This document shows, piece after piece, positions 1 through 12,700 of a stretch of DNA of 64,000 bases. Each line of letters starts with the position of its first letter. Positions within the stretch are counted from its first letter, which is position 1. The notes beneath the pieces were generated by a model. It did not search any database. It saw only the letters and a list, made by a program, of their open reading frames with translations, and was not told where the DNA came from. The position numbers and the translations under genes were made by a program. The stretch spans positions 27,692,652 to 27,756,651 of the forward strand of contig NC_083597.1 of the NCBI RefSeq assembly GCF_020882245.1. Reading direction: 5' to 3'. Source of the stretch: Rhopalosiphum padi. Lineage: Eukaryota; Arthropoda; Insecta; Hemiptera; Aphididae.

Positions 1-3000
1 GTTTTTTAATAAATTTTTTTTTTTTGGAAAATACTAAGGTATGATATTAAATATTTAATCTGTATTTTATTTAATAGAGATTTTCAATAAATGGCAAAAT
101 TATAATGTACTAGAATAGAATAACAGTTATTTTATCTTTTTGAAAATTGTTTTTTCTTAACAATCGGTTATGATTAATTAAATATTTGTTAATAGTATTA
201 AATCCACCGAAGAAATACTTGCAAAATTATCGACTTCAATTTGATTATTTTTTTTTTTTTATTTATATTTTTTAAAATGCACGAAATGTGTGTATGTCGT
301 AATCTTCTCTACATTTCAAATATTGTAGTCAACTAAATTAAAACTCATCATATCATCAGAATAATAGAAATTAATTATTGCCAATGTTTGTTTGGTTTGT
401 GGTAAGTATAAAAATCAGCCACGATAGTCACGAAGATTTTGATCTATTGTCCGGTCTCCGGGACAAATTAGGAAACATCGAAAAATGGGACCCACTAAAT
501 CGACCAATTAGTGCGGGTCGCGTGTAAATACTGTAAAACCTATTCAAGCTATGCTATTTTAGAACCAGCTCCCATTCGTACGGTGAACAAACACATTTTT
601 ACTGTGACCAGGAAACGGATGTACGTGTTTTTTCCATGCATCGAATTGTTTGTGTTTTCTCGGAAAGGTTAAAATGTTAATTCATTGATCCAAACCTTGT
701 TTTCAATTCACCACGAAGTGACAACGAACAAAATAGAATTGTTTATCGAGGAAACAATTAGATGTTAAACTAAACGGGTTTTACTGTAATATGTCGATAC
801 TAAAGTGAACAATACTGTAACCTTTTAGTAATTTATTTAATATTTTGTTTTTCTCTAAGTGCTTTTCATATATGGTTAGCTCATCATCCATACATATTAT
901 ATTCATAGGATATGGGTACCTTGTTTGATCTGTAGATAATAAATAACTGTTCAAATTTTTTAATAATTAAACATTAAGATAAAATGCAGACGATGAACAC
1001 GGGAAATATTTCTAATAATTAACATGTCATATTATCATTGTTTAGAGACCAAGTTTTTTTAATTTTTTTTTTTTATAAAATTGAGAATTATTAATAAGAA
1101 TAATCATTGATTGAAAAACAGCTACCGATAAAAATATAATGAAGCACATTTAATTTAATTATTAACTTATTACTTATTTAGTTATTTATATAATATTATC
1201 TTCATTCTTTGAACTTATACCTATGGTAAAATATTGTCATGTTTTAATACACACATAGATATTATGTATTTATTATGATTGGCAATTGCTGAAATTGTCA
1301 TAATATATAAATATTATATATTTATTTATATCTTACAATAATATAAATCATTTAAATATGCATCAGAATTGTGTATTCAAATCATGTGCTTTAGTAGATT
1401 TTGGGTATGTTGTGACTTTGGGAATCACGTTTGTTGACTATAAAAGGGGAAAACTCATGCATACCGTATTGTCATTTCAGAATAATCTACGTGTACTGAA
1501 AATATGTTACTTCTTTTTTACTATTTTAGGTACTAAGATATAAAACATTTTTCTAAAATCAATTTTTATATTCACAAAAAGATTAAAATAAATATCAACA
1601 TAATCTTAAAATAACTTAAAATTCTTACACTCGTTATTTATATTTTTAATGAAAAGCGTAGGTACTATGATTTCGACTTAGTTAATAATTTTCAAATATT
1701 TAAAATATTCATTAATAAAATATGTATTATAATTTATATTATAAAATTGAAAAATATGGATAATTATTTATTATTAATTTAATTTTATCGTATTTACAAT
1801 TGAATTAAATAATAAAAAAAAAAAATAAGAATAATATACATGATTAAAAATGTATGTTCTATTATAATAATTCAAAAAAATGTTTTATCTTGCTATAAAC
1901 TATATTAATGGAATATTAAACTTTACGTATATATAGTTGAACAGTGAAATGATTTTTGTTAGTTAAATAATGAATATAGGTAGGTACTAGTTATATAAAT
2001 GGAATATAGATACGTAATATATTGCTGTACAAGTAAACAAAAAAGTGTCAAATTGTTTCCACTGTCTTATAAGTTATAAGTAATAAAAATGGAAAAATAA
2101 AATAATGCATACATTATAAAGTCAATGAGGAGAAAAAGTGAGAGGTCACTGAAGATACCTAAGTTTAAGCGGATAAGAATATTGTTTGCAAAAAGCAAGT
2201 TTTTCAATTGCTAGAGGGGTATTGGTTTAGCGTAAAAAGCATGGGATGCAAAAATAATTATCTCGGTAGTAAAAACTTGAACGGCAAACAATGACAGCTC
2301 ATAATTTTTAGCGCCTCTGCCAAAAGTTTTGGTGTTTCTGAATGGAAGAAAGCCGAGAAATGACGCTGCTTTGTTGCGTTAATTATACAGTCTTAACAAC
2401 AACAAAACAAAATGTCTCTGCCAATAATTTGTTTCGGAAATTACATACAAATTAATTAAATATCAATTTGTTCCAATTGTAATTTTGTTAATAAATGTAA
2501 CTTACAAACTACTACGTCCCTACAAAAAAAAAAAAAATCAACTAAATGTAAATAAATGTATTATACTTTTTAAATATTTACGATAAAATTATAAAAACGC
2601 ATAATAAATGTTACTTAGTCAGAGATGATATATAATAGAAAGAATTAAAATATATTTTGAAGTTCGAACTTGATATGGTATAAGCTATATGATAATATCA
2701 GCATAATACATAACTTCATTTATACATTTTATAGTACCTAATGTTAAGAATGTGAACAGAGTCAAACATATATTTTTTGATTATAAAAGTTCGTCAAAAA
2801 CATAAATTATCATCATTAAATATGTAATTATATGCAAACATATTTTGGGGAAAAATAATATATTTATAGATTTAAAAAAATATACCAACCAAATATTTTG
2901 TACATATTATCGTTAATGATTTTTCATAAGTAATTTATTTTAATAAACAAATTGTATATTATTTTTCTGTCTAAGCAACGAACAGTTATCAGCGCTTTTA

Positions 3001-3600
3001 GCTTGGACAACGTTTTCACTCGTTTCTTATTTTACTTTTTAGATTATTGTTTCTTCGTAAACGCCAAAAACATCGTGCCCACCTCTTCTATAGTTTTGAC
3101 ACTGTTACCGAATTTTGATATTTTGTAATTGGAATTCTTTTAAAAACTATGAACTGTTTCTCGTTAATAACACAATGTCAGATTTTTAGAAATTTCAGCA
3201 TTTTTGATTATATTACATAACGAAAGTTGTACTTGAATACTTAAATACTTATAAAAATAATTATGCCCTTGGGAGTAAGGTTATTATTTATTTAATAACT
3301 ATGTTATAAACAGTAGAATTTCAAGGAAAAATATGTTTTCAACATTTTATTACGTATTAATCTTCTATGGTCTTATATTTTTTTATCAATAATTGACTGA
3401 TAATATTTGTACAAAAAAACGATATTGATTCAAACAGTTTTATCAATATAAAATTATTATAGTTGCATTAATATAATATGATACATTCATAGTTATAATA
3501 ATAACAATTAGAGTAATAATGTGAATTAAAATTAATGTATATCTGTTATAAATATTATGATACAAATTAAATTAATTTTATATTTATTTAGATATATCAA
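1..3600. other. AT-rich noncoding stretch, probable intron of the yellow-family gene
   Basis: No convincing coding region is visible. The sequence is dominated by A/T runs and short AT words. Two patches have a more mixed base composition: about 420-760 and about 2150-2420. In the minus-strand segments I checked in these patches, the frames are broken by stops, and I could not recognise any yellow-family exon. Because the minus-strand yellow-family gene at 8.7-9.04 kb ends in a clear splice donor pointing this way, this stretch most likely lies in its intron. The 60-codon-class ORF at 1358-1543 has no coding character. Confidence 0.5.
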
Positions 3601-3833
3601 TGTATTATTATACAGAGTGTTTCAAAAGTCTTCATCCGATTACAAATTTATATAGTTCGGAAATCGTTAGCCGCAGGTAAATTACCTATATACTAATCGA
3701 AAGATAACTTAAAATAAACTTGGTTATCTAACTTTTCATTAGTATATGGGTGTTTACTAGTGGCTAACGTTTGCCGAGCTATATACATTTGTAATCGGAT
3801 GAAGACTTTTGATACACCCTGTATAATAATACA
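3601..3833. mobile_element. Foldback MITE, complete, about 233 bp
   Basis: The two ends are inverted copies of each other. The left end reads TGTATTATTATACAG and continues into AGTCTTCATCCGATTACAAA (positions 3628-3647); the right end carries the reverse complement of both, with a few mismatches (for example AGAGTGTTT against AGGGTGTAT). The similarity continues inward through CGTTAGCC and TATATACTAATC/G to a short AT-rich centre near 3710-3725, so nearly the whole element can fold into one hairpin. It has no coding capacity. The TACAGGGTGT-type end recalls Tc1/mariner-related insect elements, but the superfamily is not proven. The target duplication is blurred because the flanks are part of the TATTATTATA palindrome. 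Confidence 0.85.
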
Positions 3834-6800
3834 AAGTAAAAATATTTAAATTTTCAAGTCGATATTCTTGCAAAAATATGTGTTAAGAACTTGAAATGTT
3901 TTTTTTAACATGAGTTTTTAAAAGGTTCATTAAGAATATAAAAAAGAAAAGTGCTATATACAAATAATATTATATGTCTATATTATGTACAAAGAATGAC
4001 ATATTTATAATATGGATACATCATGAAGGGATCACACAAATCGCATGGTTATCTATAATAGAGCATTTATTGGTTAGTGACGATTAAATGAAACTTTTTA
4101 TAAAGTAAAATAATCGTTTGAACTTTTTTTCGCTTTAGACTACGAATCATCTAAATTCAACTGCATTAAAAGTTATAATATATTTATCAGAGCAATCAAC
4201 TTGCATGTACCTAAATCGTAAATCGAATAGATTTTTTTTTACAAATAAATGTTTTTTTCCCGGAAGTGTCTATGAAGCATTAAACATCTAAGTACAATGA
4301 ATGCTCAAAAATAAAATAAAAAATTACGATATTAATAATTTTAATGAACGAATACATGAATAATATAAAATGAATATTGAGAATTCTGTCGATAGAAAGT
4401 AATAAATGTAAGTTAAAATAATAACAAATAAAAAAAAAAACAAATTAGAACATTTTTTTTTTTCTATTTTTTTTTTGTTTTTAGTAAAATTAATTTAAAT
4501 CATGTATGCATAGAATATCATAGAAATACCATTTCTTCTGTATGATATATTTAAATAAAAAATAAAATAAAATAATAACTATCGAAGTATTTCCTTATAC
4601 GAATATTGTTAGCTCATTTAAAAATTATTTTACTGTTATTTTATAACACATTTTAGATAGTTACTGAGTAATACATTTTTTTGACGAAATGAATCTTCAT
4701 TAGTACCTATATTTAGATAGTACGTAATTTGTGCAAAACTATTTACATAATGATGAAACTTGCAATATGTTATTTTACACCAAGTTACCCGAAAACGATT
4801 TCTGACCTAGAAATCACGACATACTAACCACATGTGGTCGAAGGTCAATTAAAGCTACTCAGCCTGAAGCAATGACTACATTATACTTCTAGACACTCAA
4901 ATTAAATACGATTTATGTACTATGGCATTTTGGTCTCTGTTAGTATAAATTTTATAACATCAAAAATCGAACCCTTTCATTTGTTAGGTACGTGATGTTT
5001 TTTAATAATACTTGTATTTTTATTCACAGTAATTTTCATCATAAAATCAAAAGTTAAGTCAAGGTTGTAAGATTACAATTTAAGAAAATAATTGATCTAA
5101 GGGCATTGAATTCTTGTATTTTCCTCCTTCATATAATTATACTGATATAAAATTAGTTTTTTTTTTGTCGTCTGGTTGCAGTTTGTGCAATTGTACCTAT
5201 TTTTTTTATGGATATACTTGACCCGTGTATAATGGTATTTTGTTTATTTCTACAATGATTATATTATGTGCAAACAGTACAGTTAAATTAATATTGACTA
5301 CAAGCCTATAAATATAGAATTTTTGGAATTAAATACAATATTAAAATAGTAATATATAATGTTGTAATATAAATATGGCATGTAAGATTCTTTAATCAAA
5401 AAAGGTAATTGAGTTTTCGTTAAAATAGTTTCTAAATTGTATATACTATTCTATGACTCAATATATTTGTTTTTACTATTGATATCAAACTATATTTTTA
5501 TTATGCAGCGTTAAAAACTAAGTATTATATTATAATATATATTGGTAATTAAGTATTTAGCATACAGTCAGTAAATGATAAAGTTGTATTTATTTAATTT
5601 ATTTTTAAAGGTGTGTTTTTAAATTATGACGATCGTATTATATATCAGTTATCAGTAGTCAAAAAATTCAACTAGAATAGAAAAAAAAAAATCACTGTTC
5701 CATCATACAATTTAGACATATAACTAATATAGCCAATGAAATAAAAACAATAATACTTAATTACGAAATCAGTACTATCTCAAGTCTATTATTATAGTTT
5801 GATTTTCATACATCGCAACTACACGTGAAATATTATATTGTCGTAGTATAAAAGTAAGTCTTATAATATTTTAGAAAATCCATAAAAGTATACAATTTTG
5901 TTTTAGCTTTTGAATAAATAATAAATAATTAATCTTTTTTTGAAACTATATTACTGTGACAATAATTACAAAATGTAATCAACATTATATTATGCTTTAT
6001 CTTGTTTAATATAGAATATTAAAGTTTACAAATGAAATAATTGTATCACGATATATTATATTTTTTTTGTACAGTAAACTGTTAATTTTTTTTAAATAAT
6101 TCAAAACATATGAAAACTAAAAAGTTTGTAAAATAATGGATAACTCGATTTAAAAACCCATAGGATATCCCACGATTGATTGTACCATTAACACGTCTTG
6201 AAAAATCGGTAACGAAGCTATAATAGGAGCTCATATATTATAATGTTTTTATTTTTTTCCGTTTTCCTGAATGATTCCTAATGGTTTTTATGTGTAACTT
6301 AATTTTTTATTTATCCAATGAATACATTTGTCAACATTGTAAGAGAACCATAAAAAAAATTATTATTATTATTATAATATAGTGAATTCTATTTTTGCAC
6401 AGTATAATATATTGTTTAATAATTTAAAATATTAATTTTATATAAATTAACATAAGTAATGAAGAAATTCAGGCAATTTATTAACTTAGTATAGTAAATT
6501 ATTTCCGAACATATTTTCAATTTTACATTAATATTGGCAAGTATTGTAATGACACGAATTATGAAAAACAAGCGCGCAAATTGGCAACTCATTTATTTAA
6601 AAAATAGTTGTTCCTATTGATTTTATAAAAATAAAACATTAGTAGACAAAAGCATTAATGATAACAAAAAAAAAAAAATATGATTTTCCATATTTTTTTT
6701 ATTATAAGACGATTGTGTACTTTAAAATTAAACTGTTTATGGTACAAATAATGAATTATTTAATAACATGATTAATAAATATTTTTTCTGTTGAATATTT

Positions 6801-8699
6801 TTCACTATAATTCACAATAATTTTAGAAAAACTATATAATTCAGTCAGAGATTGTCAGTTTTGTCAAAATTATAGTAAAAATGCTCTAAATACCTACACC
6901 AAGTTATAATTTTAATATAAAGATTTTTGAATATTTTCCAAATATAGATTAAATTTAATGACAAACACGTGCCATTATATTTTCTTTAAAAAATATATAT
7001 TTATATATATCAAACTTATTTGACTGATTTGAAATATAAATATAATGTTTTACACATTTGTATAGTAATATTATGTACCTATTTTATCACATTATGCATT
7101 TCGTTTCAAACCATTGACATTTTATTGTGAAGAGTTGTACATGAAGAGTGGTAGTGATGTGCAAGAACAAAATTTTTAAACGCTCTTTTTATTCCAATAG
7201 CTCCAGAGAGACCTGTAGTACGGTTTTTAAGGATAAGGTAGGGTAAAAGGACATTTCCTCTAGCGTATACATTTACATTTTACTCTTGGGAAATTCACAC
7301 AGGCGGTAATAAAATAACAATAGTCGAAGCATACACACACCGATCAACTCTTTTTGCCTTTACGCAAAACGATTGCTTGGAATTACATTTTTCGCCGTTT
7401 TTGAACTATAAAATGAGACGTGTTTTTAAACCAACTCTTGGACTTTACAGATTTTAGAATGTTGTTTAATATATAAAAAGTATCTTTTAATTGTAATATC
7501 AAGAAAAAAAAAATTAAATGACAATATTAATCACAAATTTTAGTATATACAGCAGTTCAAAATGTGATAATTTTAAAAATGTATTCAAAATATAGATAAC
7601 TACAGTAGAAATGTAAAATAATATAACAACATATTTGTAATTTACATACTTGTTTGTTAATAGTTTTTTTTTTTATCCTAATCAAAAATTAATGAGTCAA
7701 TTATTCCTTTTTTTTAAAAATTTTATTTTATTTTGATTATAATGTTAAAATTATTTTATTAAATTAGGAATAGCTTTTAAATTTTGCGGTATAAAAAGTA
7801 GTGTTTTCTTAAAATTAAGAGTGCAAATGATTTTTTTTTAAATTTAAATATACGAGTATATAATATGTAAAACTAAATTTACAATCAGTGACGTATATGA
7901 TATTTAAAAAAAACACGAATGATAGAAAAAATAAGTCATCCAACCACAAAAATTTTTGAGTTACCTCAATTTCTAATTTAGATTATTTATAAATAAATGT
8001 TAATCGTTTTATAAAAAATTGCACCGTTTATGTTTTAATAATAAAATAATTTTAATTATACAATATAGATATATGAAAGGTATTGAAAACATGATTGATT
8101 ATTTATCATCAACTCCTCCTGTGTATTATAATTGAATAATTTGTCGGTATTTAGACATAACGATGTTATTTATTTTAATATTCGAAAAAAATTCAATATT
8201 TTAATATAATTTAAATATTATACGAATAATTAATTCACTAATCTATGTTCTTATTTTTTTTTTCTATAAAATTGACAGGGAATAAATGTCATGTAACTTG
8301 ATAAATTAGTTGTAATTTTAAGTAGTAGTACGTGTTAAGTAGTTTTTGTTTTGGAAATATCTGACATATATATATATATTTATTAAATAAAGTCATTGAT
8401 ACATTTTATTTAAATACTTACTGAAATACAACAACTTACGCAGTATAATAATACGTGAAAAAGAAACTATACTTTAAAATTAGATATGTAACTTCATTAT
8501 CAACTGTCAAGTAAGTTAAAATGCTATCAGAAAAATAAACTTTAAACTTAATTACATTTTTGGAGAACTCCTACAATTCAAATGATATATATTATATACG
8601 AATACGACAAATCGATGTTATCAACAGTAGTATACGTGTATATGTAGCTAATTTGCTTAAATTGTATTTTAAATTAAAATAAACATTTAAAAATATTAC
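3834..8699. other. AT-rich noncoding stretch, probable intron of the yellow-family gene
   Basis: This lies directly downstream, in the minus-strand sense, of the splice donor at 8699-8694, so it is intronic by inference. I see homopolymer runs, a short (AT)n tract near 8369-8382, and no open frame of coding character. A patch of more balanced composition at about 7140-7440 has stops in the frames I checked and no recognisable protein similarity. Confidence 0.5.
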
Positions 8700-9038
8700 C
8701 GTTACTCCATCTTGGAACAGTGACGAACAGTTTATTTCTCCATACTTCGATTCCCACCGGCAAATTGTTTTCCGGCACGAATTCTCCTCGTTCTAATGCG
8801 TAATTTTTGTGTTCATCACTAGAAAATGTGTAATCTAACGATGACCATTTATATAACTCCGTTAGTTTTTGTAAAGCCGTGGCTGAGGCTAACAAACACG
8901 AAACCACTGAAAATTATATAAAAAAAAAAGAACATTTAATGAGTATACGCACAAGTGCATAAATTAATTCAATGAATTTAGATGTACAATTAAGTTGTTC
9001 GTGATTTACTCACAAACTATAACGGTGTGGAGCGACAT
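8700..9038 (-). CDS. Yellow / major royal jelly family protein, N-terminal exons 1-2 (partial gene)
   Basis: Two coding exons are visible. Exon 1 (9038-9014, 25 nt) starts at the ATG and ends at a GTGAGT donor. Exon 2 (8906-8700, 207 nt) follows a TTTTCAG acceptor after an intron of about 107 bp and ends at a GTAATA donor in phase 1. Joined, they give 77 residues: a signal peptide (roughly residues 1-20, hydrophobic core VIVLVSCLLASATA), then the family's N-terminal region, with KWSSLDYTF, FVPENNLPVGIEVW and LFVTVPRW. In Yellow/MRJP proteins the LFVT(V/L)PRW segment opens the beta-propeller, and the next exon normally begins with a GIPATL-like stretch. The phase-1 donor leaves the first G of that glycine codon. 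Members are secreted and act in cuticle pigmentation and related processes. The paralog is not assigned; the wording is closest to yellow and yellow-c as I recall them. I found no later exon in the window, so the rest is probably beyond position 1. Confidence 0.9.
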
Positions 9039-9075
9039 GGCTATTTCTTGTTAACGATATCGATGGCGAATAATC

Positions 9076-9112
9076 GAATGACCAACTCTGTGTCGTTGGC
9101 CGTTAATTTATA
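9076..9112 (-). promoter_or_regulatory. TATA box plus initiator core promoter of the yellow-family gene
   Basis: On the minus strand TATAAATT lies at 9112-9105, and a perfect arthropod initiator TCATTC lies at 9081-9076. Taking the A of the initiator (9079) as +1 puts the first T of the TATA box at -33, close to the canonical spacing. The predicted 5' UTR is 41 nt (9079-9039), directly followed by the signal-peptide ATG. No transcript data support the start site; it is inferred from motif and spacing. Confidence 0.7.
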
Positions 9113-9420
9113 AGCCTATTATAGTTACTGAATTTTTCAGAGAAAGTGGGAACCTGGTCGGTGGTCATACGTAATAATGATCATAACTAATAAAACGTCA
9201 ATGTCATTAAATACCACAGAAATGCCGACCTATTTATAATATATAATCACACATTTTATTATTATTTTCATTTGTATATTATTATTATTATTATTATTAT
9301 TACAATGATATAAGTACTTAAATTAATTAATGTACTTTATATTATTATGTTAATTATTTTCAAAAATGATTTCAACCAATACTCGTACAATATAATGTAG
9401 AATAAATATTTTAGATCGGT
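9113..9420. other. Upstream region of the yellow-family gene with a (TTA)n tract
   Basis: This is the proximal 5' flank of the minus-strand gene. It contains a trinucleotide TTA/ATT microsatellite at about 9277-9302 (eight to nine units) and otherwise AT-rich sequence. Any cis-regulatory elements of the gene would be expected here, but I cannot name specific sites. Confidence 0.5.
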
Positions 9421-9744
9421 CCTTGATGAAAGCCTTCAGCACCCCCAAGTTAAAATTTAGCACCCCTTGTTTTTTATACCTAACAATTATTATGTATGTG
9501 AAATACCATCAATTGTCAACATTTTTAGCACCCCGCGTTTTAGAGGTATAGTTGCGCCTATGACTGTAATATACCAATGGCTCGGAAGTTAAGAATAAGT
9601 ACATACGATAATTTAAATAATCAACATTATCTTATCTTATCTTATCCTTGATGAAAGCCTGACTGTAATATACCAATGGCTTGGAAGTTAAGAATAAGTA
9701 CATACAATAATTTAAATAATAAACATTATGCTATCTTATCGCTA
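9421..9744. repeat. Tandem duplication of a ~99-bp unit, one copy interrupted
   Basis: Both copies begin CCTTGATGAAAGCCT (9421-9435 and 9646-9660). The rest of the unit, from GACTGTAATATACCAATGGC onwards, is at 9562-9645 and 9661-9744, with only a few differences (CTCGG/CTTGG, ACGATA/ACAATA, and the TTATC-rich tail). The first copy is split by 126 bp that the second lacks. Without that insert the two copies are head to tail with a period of about 99 bp. Confidence 0.85.
9436..9561. mobile_element. 126-bp insertion, probable short mobile element
   Basis: This segment is present in the first duplication copy and absent from the second, which serves as an empty site (GAAAGCCT joined directly to GACTG). 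It contains two TTTAGCACCCC words (near 9456 and 9525) and ends TTGCGCCTAT. CCT occurs both at the left junction and near the right end, compatible with a very short target duplication or microhomology. No coding capacity. The class is unknown; a deletion from copy two is the alternative. Confidence 0.55.
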
Positions 9745-12700
9745 TCTAACAAACATAATATTAAAAATATGTTTAAAAGTAAGACTTATATGTATATTAC
9801 GATAGTATTAAAAATACAATATTCGTCTATAAGAATAGATTACCTGATAAAATAGTCAATGTAGTCAGCATGGTAAGCGTATTATATTAGTTCAACATAA
9901 AAAATAAATAAGCAAAATGTATTGTTAAAAACTAAAAACTTTGTACTATCGTTCAATAAAAATACAAGAGTTGTATAATTTAATTTGATTTAAATTTATT
10001 TATTTATTTACCTGTCCATTAAAATATTTGTATTTTTTAAACTGTTTAATGTATTTGGAAATCATATTAAAATGTATTCATACGTACGATTTTATATTGT
10101 TAAAATAAAAATATAATGTAAGAATTTCAAATAATATGCGATACAAATATTCATTTCTAGATTTTCATTTTATGAAGTGTACCTATTCATAATACATTTT
10201 AGTACTGTAATCACTAAGATCATCAGAATGGAAGTTTTAAAGAAAATTTCGAATTTTTTTTCTAAATCTCATTAGCAACAAAAATTGAAAATGACAACGT
10301 CAAAAGAGTTTATTAGACATATTTTTAACAAACACCTGTCTCGTTAAGTATTCGAGTGCATTTAAGTATTTAAAATACTTTATGTAAGTAAAGAAACTTT
10401 TATTACATTTATATTGAAAAATTCAAAATAACTAAGAACAAATCTAGTCATTCATCATCAGTCTACCTATAAATGTATTATTACTATCATAACTAATACA
10501 TTTTTATTTGATTGAATTTTCTCCTTACTTATATATAAGTCCAATAACTTATTAAGATTTTTAAAACTCTTTTAAGCATATAATTTTTATAAATATTTGA
10601 AAAAAAAATTTATGAGATATAAATAGTGTTGTTACGACAAAGATTATTGTTCATGATATTTGTTTATATTATGTAATACATCATAAAATCCATAAAAACG
10701 TATTCAACATTAACATTTCAAATTTTATTTTATTTTTTTTTAATTTATAAAAAGCTTTATTTACAATCTATACAGAAAAGCAGAATAAGTAAATTGGATA
10801 ATATAAATATCTTGATTGTCTTGATGGGGAAAACCGTCCATCAATAGTACCTCCTGTTTAATTTAGTGGGTTTATAAAGAGAAATGGTTTTTTTTTTTTG
10901 TTAGGTGGGCGTCTTTTGGCCAAAATTGTATTAACAATTTTTATATGTATCACGAGAATTTACTTTGAAACTACTTTGATATACTTTGAAAAATATTTAA
11001 ATTTATATTTAAATACTTTTTAGTTTGATTATTTCATAAGTATTTCAAATATTTTTTTCTGGAAGAATCCTCATACAATATTAATGTACCAAGATCTTAA
11101 AAGTATACTATAGTATGCATAATAATATGCATAATTAATAAATTCAATTGTACGATAAAATTATGATAAATAATAATAAAAAAAAATACTCAAAATCAAA
11201 CTGTGCTGCATAATAAGTTTCAAACATAAATCTTCATTGAGTTTTTCACTTTAATGAGCGTACTCAATTTAAATTCAATAATAGCATATTTTTATACGAA
11301 AAACAAATAAATCGCGTATAACTTACAAATTAACACCAATATACCTACCATCATAAAATTGTGTGATAAGGTTTGTGACTTAAACTGTTAGTGTAACTAT
11401 TTTGAAAATTTCATACTGCACTCGTATAATATGTACTAATAATAAGTTACGGAAAGTTACAAACGTTTTTTTTTTTATCTACAAGATAATTAAAACCGTT
11501 ATAACACTTTTTAATATTCAATTTGGAGTTGTTTTTTTTGTGAAAAAAATATAACTAAATTATCGATGTTTTTTTAATTTTGTAAGAAAAATGTATGAAA
11601 AACCAGGTATTATATTTTCAAGTTTTTTACAGGGATAAAATTTTTTTCAAATTAAAATGAAAAATATATATTAAAATTAATAATTGCATTAACTAAAAAA
11701 AAATGTTTAAAATTAATTATGATTAACAGCAAATCAATCAATGTAAAAAAAATATTATGTGCTAATTTTATATTTCATCTACATATTATTAACAATTGTA
11801 TTATTAATATTATTTTTTTTAGTTGAAAATACAATTTCAATTTATTTATCAAAATATAATATAATTACCTATTTTAATTTTTAATTCAATACAATATTTA
11901 GATTTATTAATGATTCATTTTTAATTATCGATATTAACTTGAAAGATAAATAATTCACAAGTGGTGAAATAATATCATGGTCGAATAACAGAAAGGTATT
12001 TTGCAGACATGTAATATTAAAAGTAATGCAGGTCAAATGAGTACGTAGGCATCATAAAAAACTCGCGACTAAGTATAATTGTATTTCATTGCCAAATATG
12101 TTAATATTAGTAGTAGACTTGCATATTATTGTGTAATAAAAATAAATACATGGAAATTAAATGTAGTGTTCTTGGTAATAAAATGTAGCTTTGTATTAAT
12201 ATTGAGATTTAGTTTTCAATAATTTAAAATATTTATTTTTAGATGTAAAATATAATATTATATTAACATGCAGTTCTATAACACATACATTAAGTTCATT
12301 GCGTTCTTTATCATTGAAGATAAATGTGAAAAACAATTTAAGATATAAAAAAACTAAATACAGCAAGATAAATTTATATGTTAATATCACTGTCTACATA
12401 ATTAAACTAAATACATTAAACCTTTTCAGTTTATTGTAGGATAAACTATAATATTATAGTATTTACGATTATCTGTTGATATCTATCTGCCATAAGTAAT
12501 TGCAATTAGTGAATACAAATTATGATATCATATACCTAGAAATGTAAATTTCCTGCTACTACGAGTGTTGGTTTATTTATATTTGGATTACAGTTTGGGC
12601 AGTGTAAAATGTATGTTTTGGTGTAGTGATGTATTTTTTAAGTGAATTTAAATCCATAGAAAATAAACGATTTAGAAACGAGGCTCCTCAATTACAAAGT

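Noticed and set aside
1358..1543. 61-codon plus-strand frame
   Set aside because: AT-rich chance frame with no domain, splice or promoter support.
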